Shown one piece after another: positions 5,317 to 6,010 of a stretch of 6,010 nucleotides of DNA. The number at the start of each line of letters is the position of its first letter. The first letter of the stretch is position 1. The position numbers and the translations under genes were made by a program. A model generated the notes under the pieces. It did not search any database and was not told the DNA's origin. It saw only the letters and a program-made list of their open reading frames with translations. Origin of the DNA: Candidatus Methylomirabilota bacterium (lineage in GTDB: Bacteria > Methylomirabilota > Methylomirabilia > Methylomirabilales > Methylomirabilaceae); NCBI GenBank assembly GCA_016200385.1, contig JACQEV010000357.1, forward strand, positions 1-6,010. Direction: 5' to 3'.

Positions 5317-6010
5317 ACGTCTTCTCTTCGATGAACCCGCCCTGCAGATATCGCCTCATGACCTCGCTCTCGTTCCCCGGCGTGAAGCCGGTCCGCGCCG
5401 GCTCCCAGAGTCCCTTGCCCCCAAGGCCGCCGTCCTCTGCCTTCGTGATCTTCACCAGCGTTTCTTTCGGCACCGTGTTAATGGCATGGTTGTCGGCCTC
5501 GCCCCCAAAGATGAAGGTCATGGAGGTCTTCTGCTTGTGGAAGAGGGAATCGAGTTGGTGCATGGGCATGTGCCAGTTGCGGGTGCAGCTTTGGTGGGAT
5601 CCGTACCGGAAGTTCGACTGGTACCCGGTATCCTCGGAGATCGCTTGGCCGTCTGGCCTTGTCTCGTGCCCCTTCACGCTCTTTTCGGTCGCGATGAACG
5701 GCGCATGCTTCATCATGACGCAGTGGTAGGGGTAGGCAGGGTTGAACTTGACCCGAACCATGCAGCGCGCCACCTTGTAGAAGGGATCGCTTGGTTTCCA
5801 CCCGATGTACGGTCGGTCGGCCGGGTTGGCGTCCACATAGACGTAGTCGCCGTAATTGATCCCGAGGTCCCTAGCCGCCTTAGGATTGACGTGGAGCTGA
5901 TGCTCCCCTATGCCAGACATCCGCTTGTCCCTCCGGTAGGGATCCCCGAAGTTCGAATCCCAGATCAGGTTCCAGTCGCACACGCTCCACTGGGAATGGA
6001 CCCGGTGTCG
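5315..6010 (-). CDS. nxrA: Nitrite oxidoreductase alpha (catalytic) subunit, C-terminal part (NxrA-like, partial)
   Basis: The frame is open to the window edge and gives the last 231 residues of the molybdenum subunit; family members are usually about 1,100-1,200 residues long, so most of the gene, including the Tat signal, the FS0 cluster ligands and the Mo ligand, lies outside. The visible part is the molybdopterin-dinucleotide-binding domain. It opens with H-R-V-H-S-Q-W-S, then G-D-P-Y-R-R-D-K-R-M, the G-E-H-Q-L-H-V-N-P-x-A-A-R-D-L-G-I-x-x-G-D-Y-V core, and G-Y-Q-S-N-F-R-Y-G-S-H-Q-S. It closes with N-H-A-I-N-T-V-P-K-E-T-L-V-K-I-T-K-A-E. Residues such as M-H-Q-L-D-S-L-F-H-K match remembered Nitrospira-type NxrA closely. 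The enzyme interconverts nitrite and nitrate; direction cannot be told from this piece. A GTG inside the fragment (5981-5983) is an internal valine, not a start. Confidence 0.9.
   Translation of the reverse strand, partial: RHRVHSQWSVCDWNLIWDSNFGDPYRRDKRMSGIGEHQLHVNPKAARDLGINYGDYVYVDANPADRPYIGWKPSDPFYKVARCMVRVKFNPAYPYHCVMMKHAPFIATEKSVKGHETRPDGQAISEDTGYQSNFRYGSHQSCTRNWHMPMHQLDSLFHKQKTSMTFIFGGEADNHAINTVPKETLVKITKAEDGGLGGKGLWEPARTGFTPGNESEVMRRYLQGGFIEEKT

Noticed and set aside
1..6010. CRISPR array, tRNA, rRNA or transposase gene
   Set aside because: Scanning both strands showed no regularly spaced repeats, no tRNA-like cloverleaf, no rRNA stretch and no transposase motifs.

Overview
The window (GC-rich, roughly 60% by eye) holds most of a minus-strand operon for a membrane- or periplasm-associated molybdo-iron-sulfur enzyme of the nitrite oxidoreductase (Nxr) / type II DMSO-reductase family, plus the end of a plus-strand gene pair that converges on it. 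Both catalytic subunits read, from memory, much closer to the Nitrospira/Nitrospina/anammox type of NxrA and NxrB (periplasmic clade) than to cytoplasmic NarGH. This suggests an uncultured nitrogen-cycling bacterium such as Nitrospirota, NC10 (Methylomirabilota) or a neighbouring phylum. The host assignment is inference; no rRNA or other taxonomic marker is present.

Minus-strand operon, in order of transcription from the right edge: (1) nxrA-like catalytic subunit, C-terminal 231 residues only, cut by the window edge; (2) a small acidic 89-residue protein of unknown function; (3) nxrB-like four-cluster iron-sulfur subunit; (4) a TorD/NarJ-type assembly chaperone; (5) an unusual gamma subunit that carries two c-type heme domains (CxxCH) followed by an ethylbenzene-dehydrogenase-type heme-b domain, with a signal peptide; (6) a small DUF2249 protein. 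All gaps are 26 bases or less, and Shine-Dalgarno sites overlap or abut the preceding stop codons, so this is one transcription unit whose promoter lies outside the window. The implied electron path is Mo-bis-MGD and FS0 in A, four Fe-S clusters in B, heme b in the C-terminal half of the gamma subunit, then the two attached cytochrome c domains and an external acceptor. The direction (nitrite oxidation or nitrate reduction) cannot be read from the sequence.

Plus-strand side: the last 45 residues of a gene whose C-terminal helix resembles the end of multiheme c-type cytochromes, then a membrane-anchored TPR protein. Between the TPR gene and the DUF2249 gene (869-1075) there is no credible gene. 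That gap is filled by a compact dispersed-repeat-like element: 11-bp perfect terminal inverted repeats enclosing three short hairpins, followed by a further GC-rich hairpin. It sits exactly where two converging transcripts must end.
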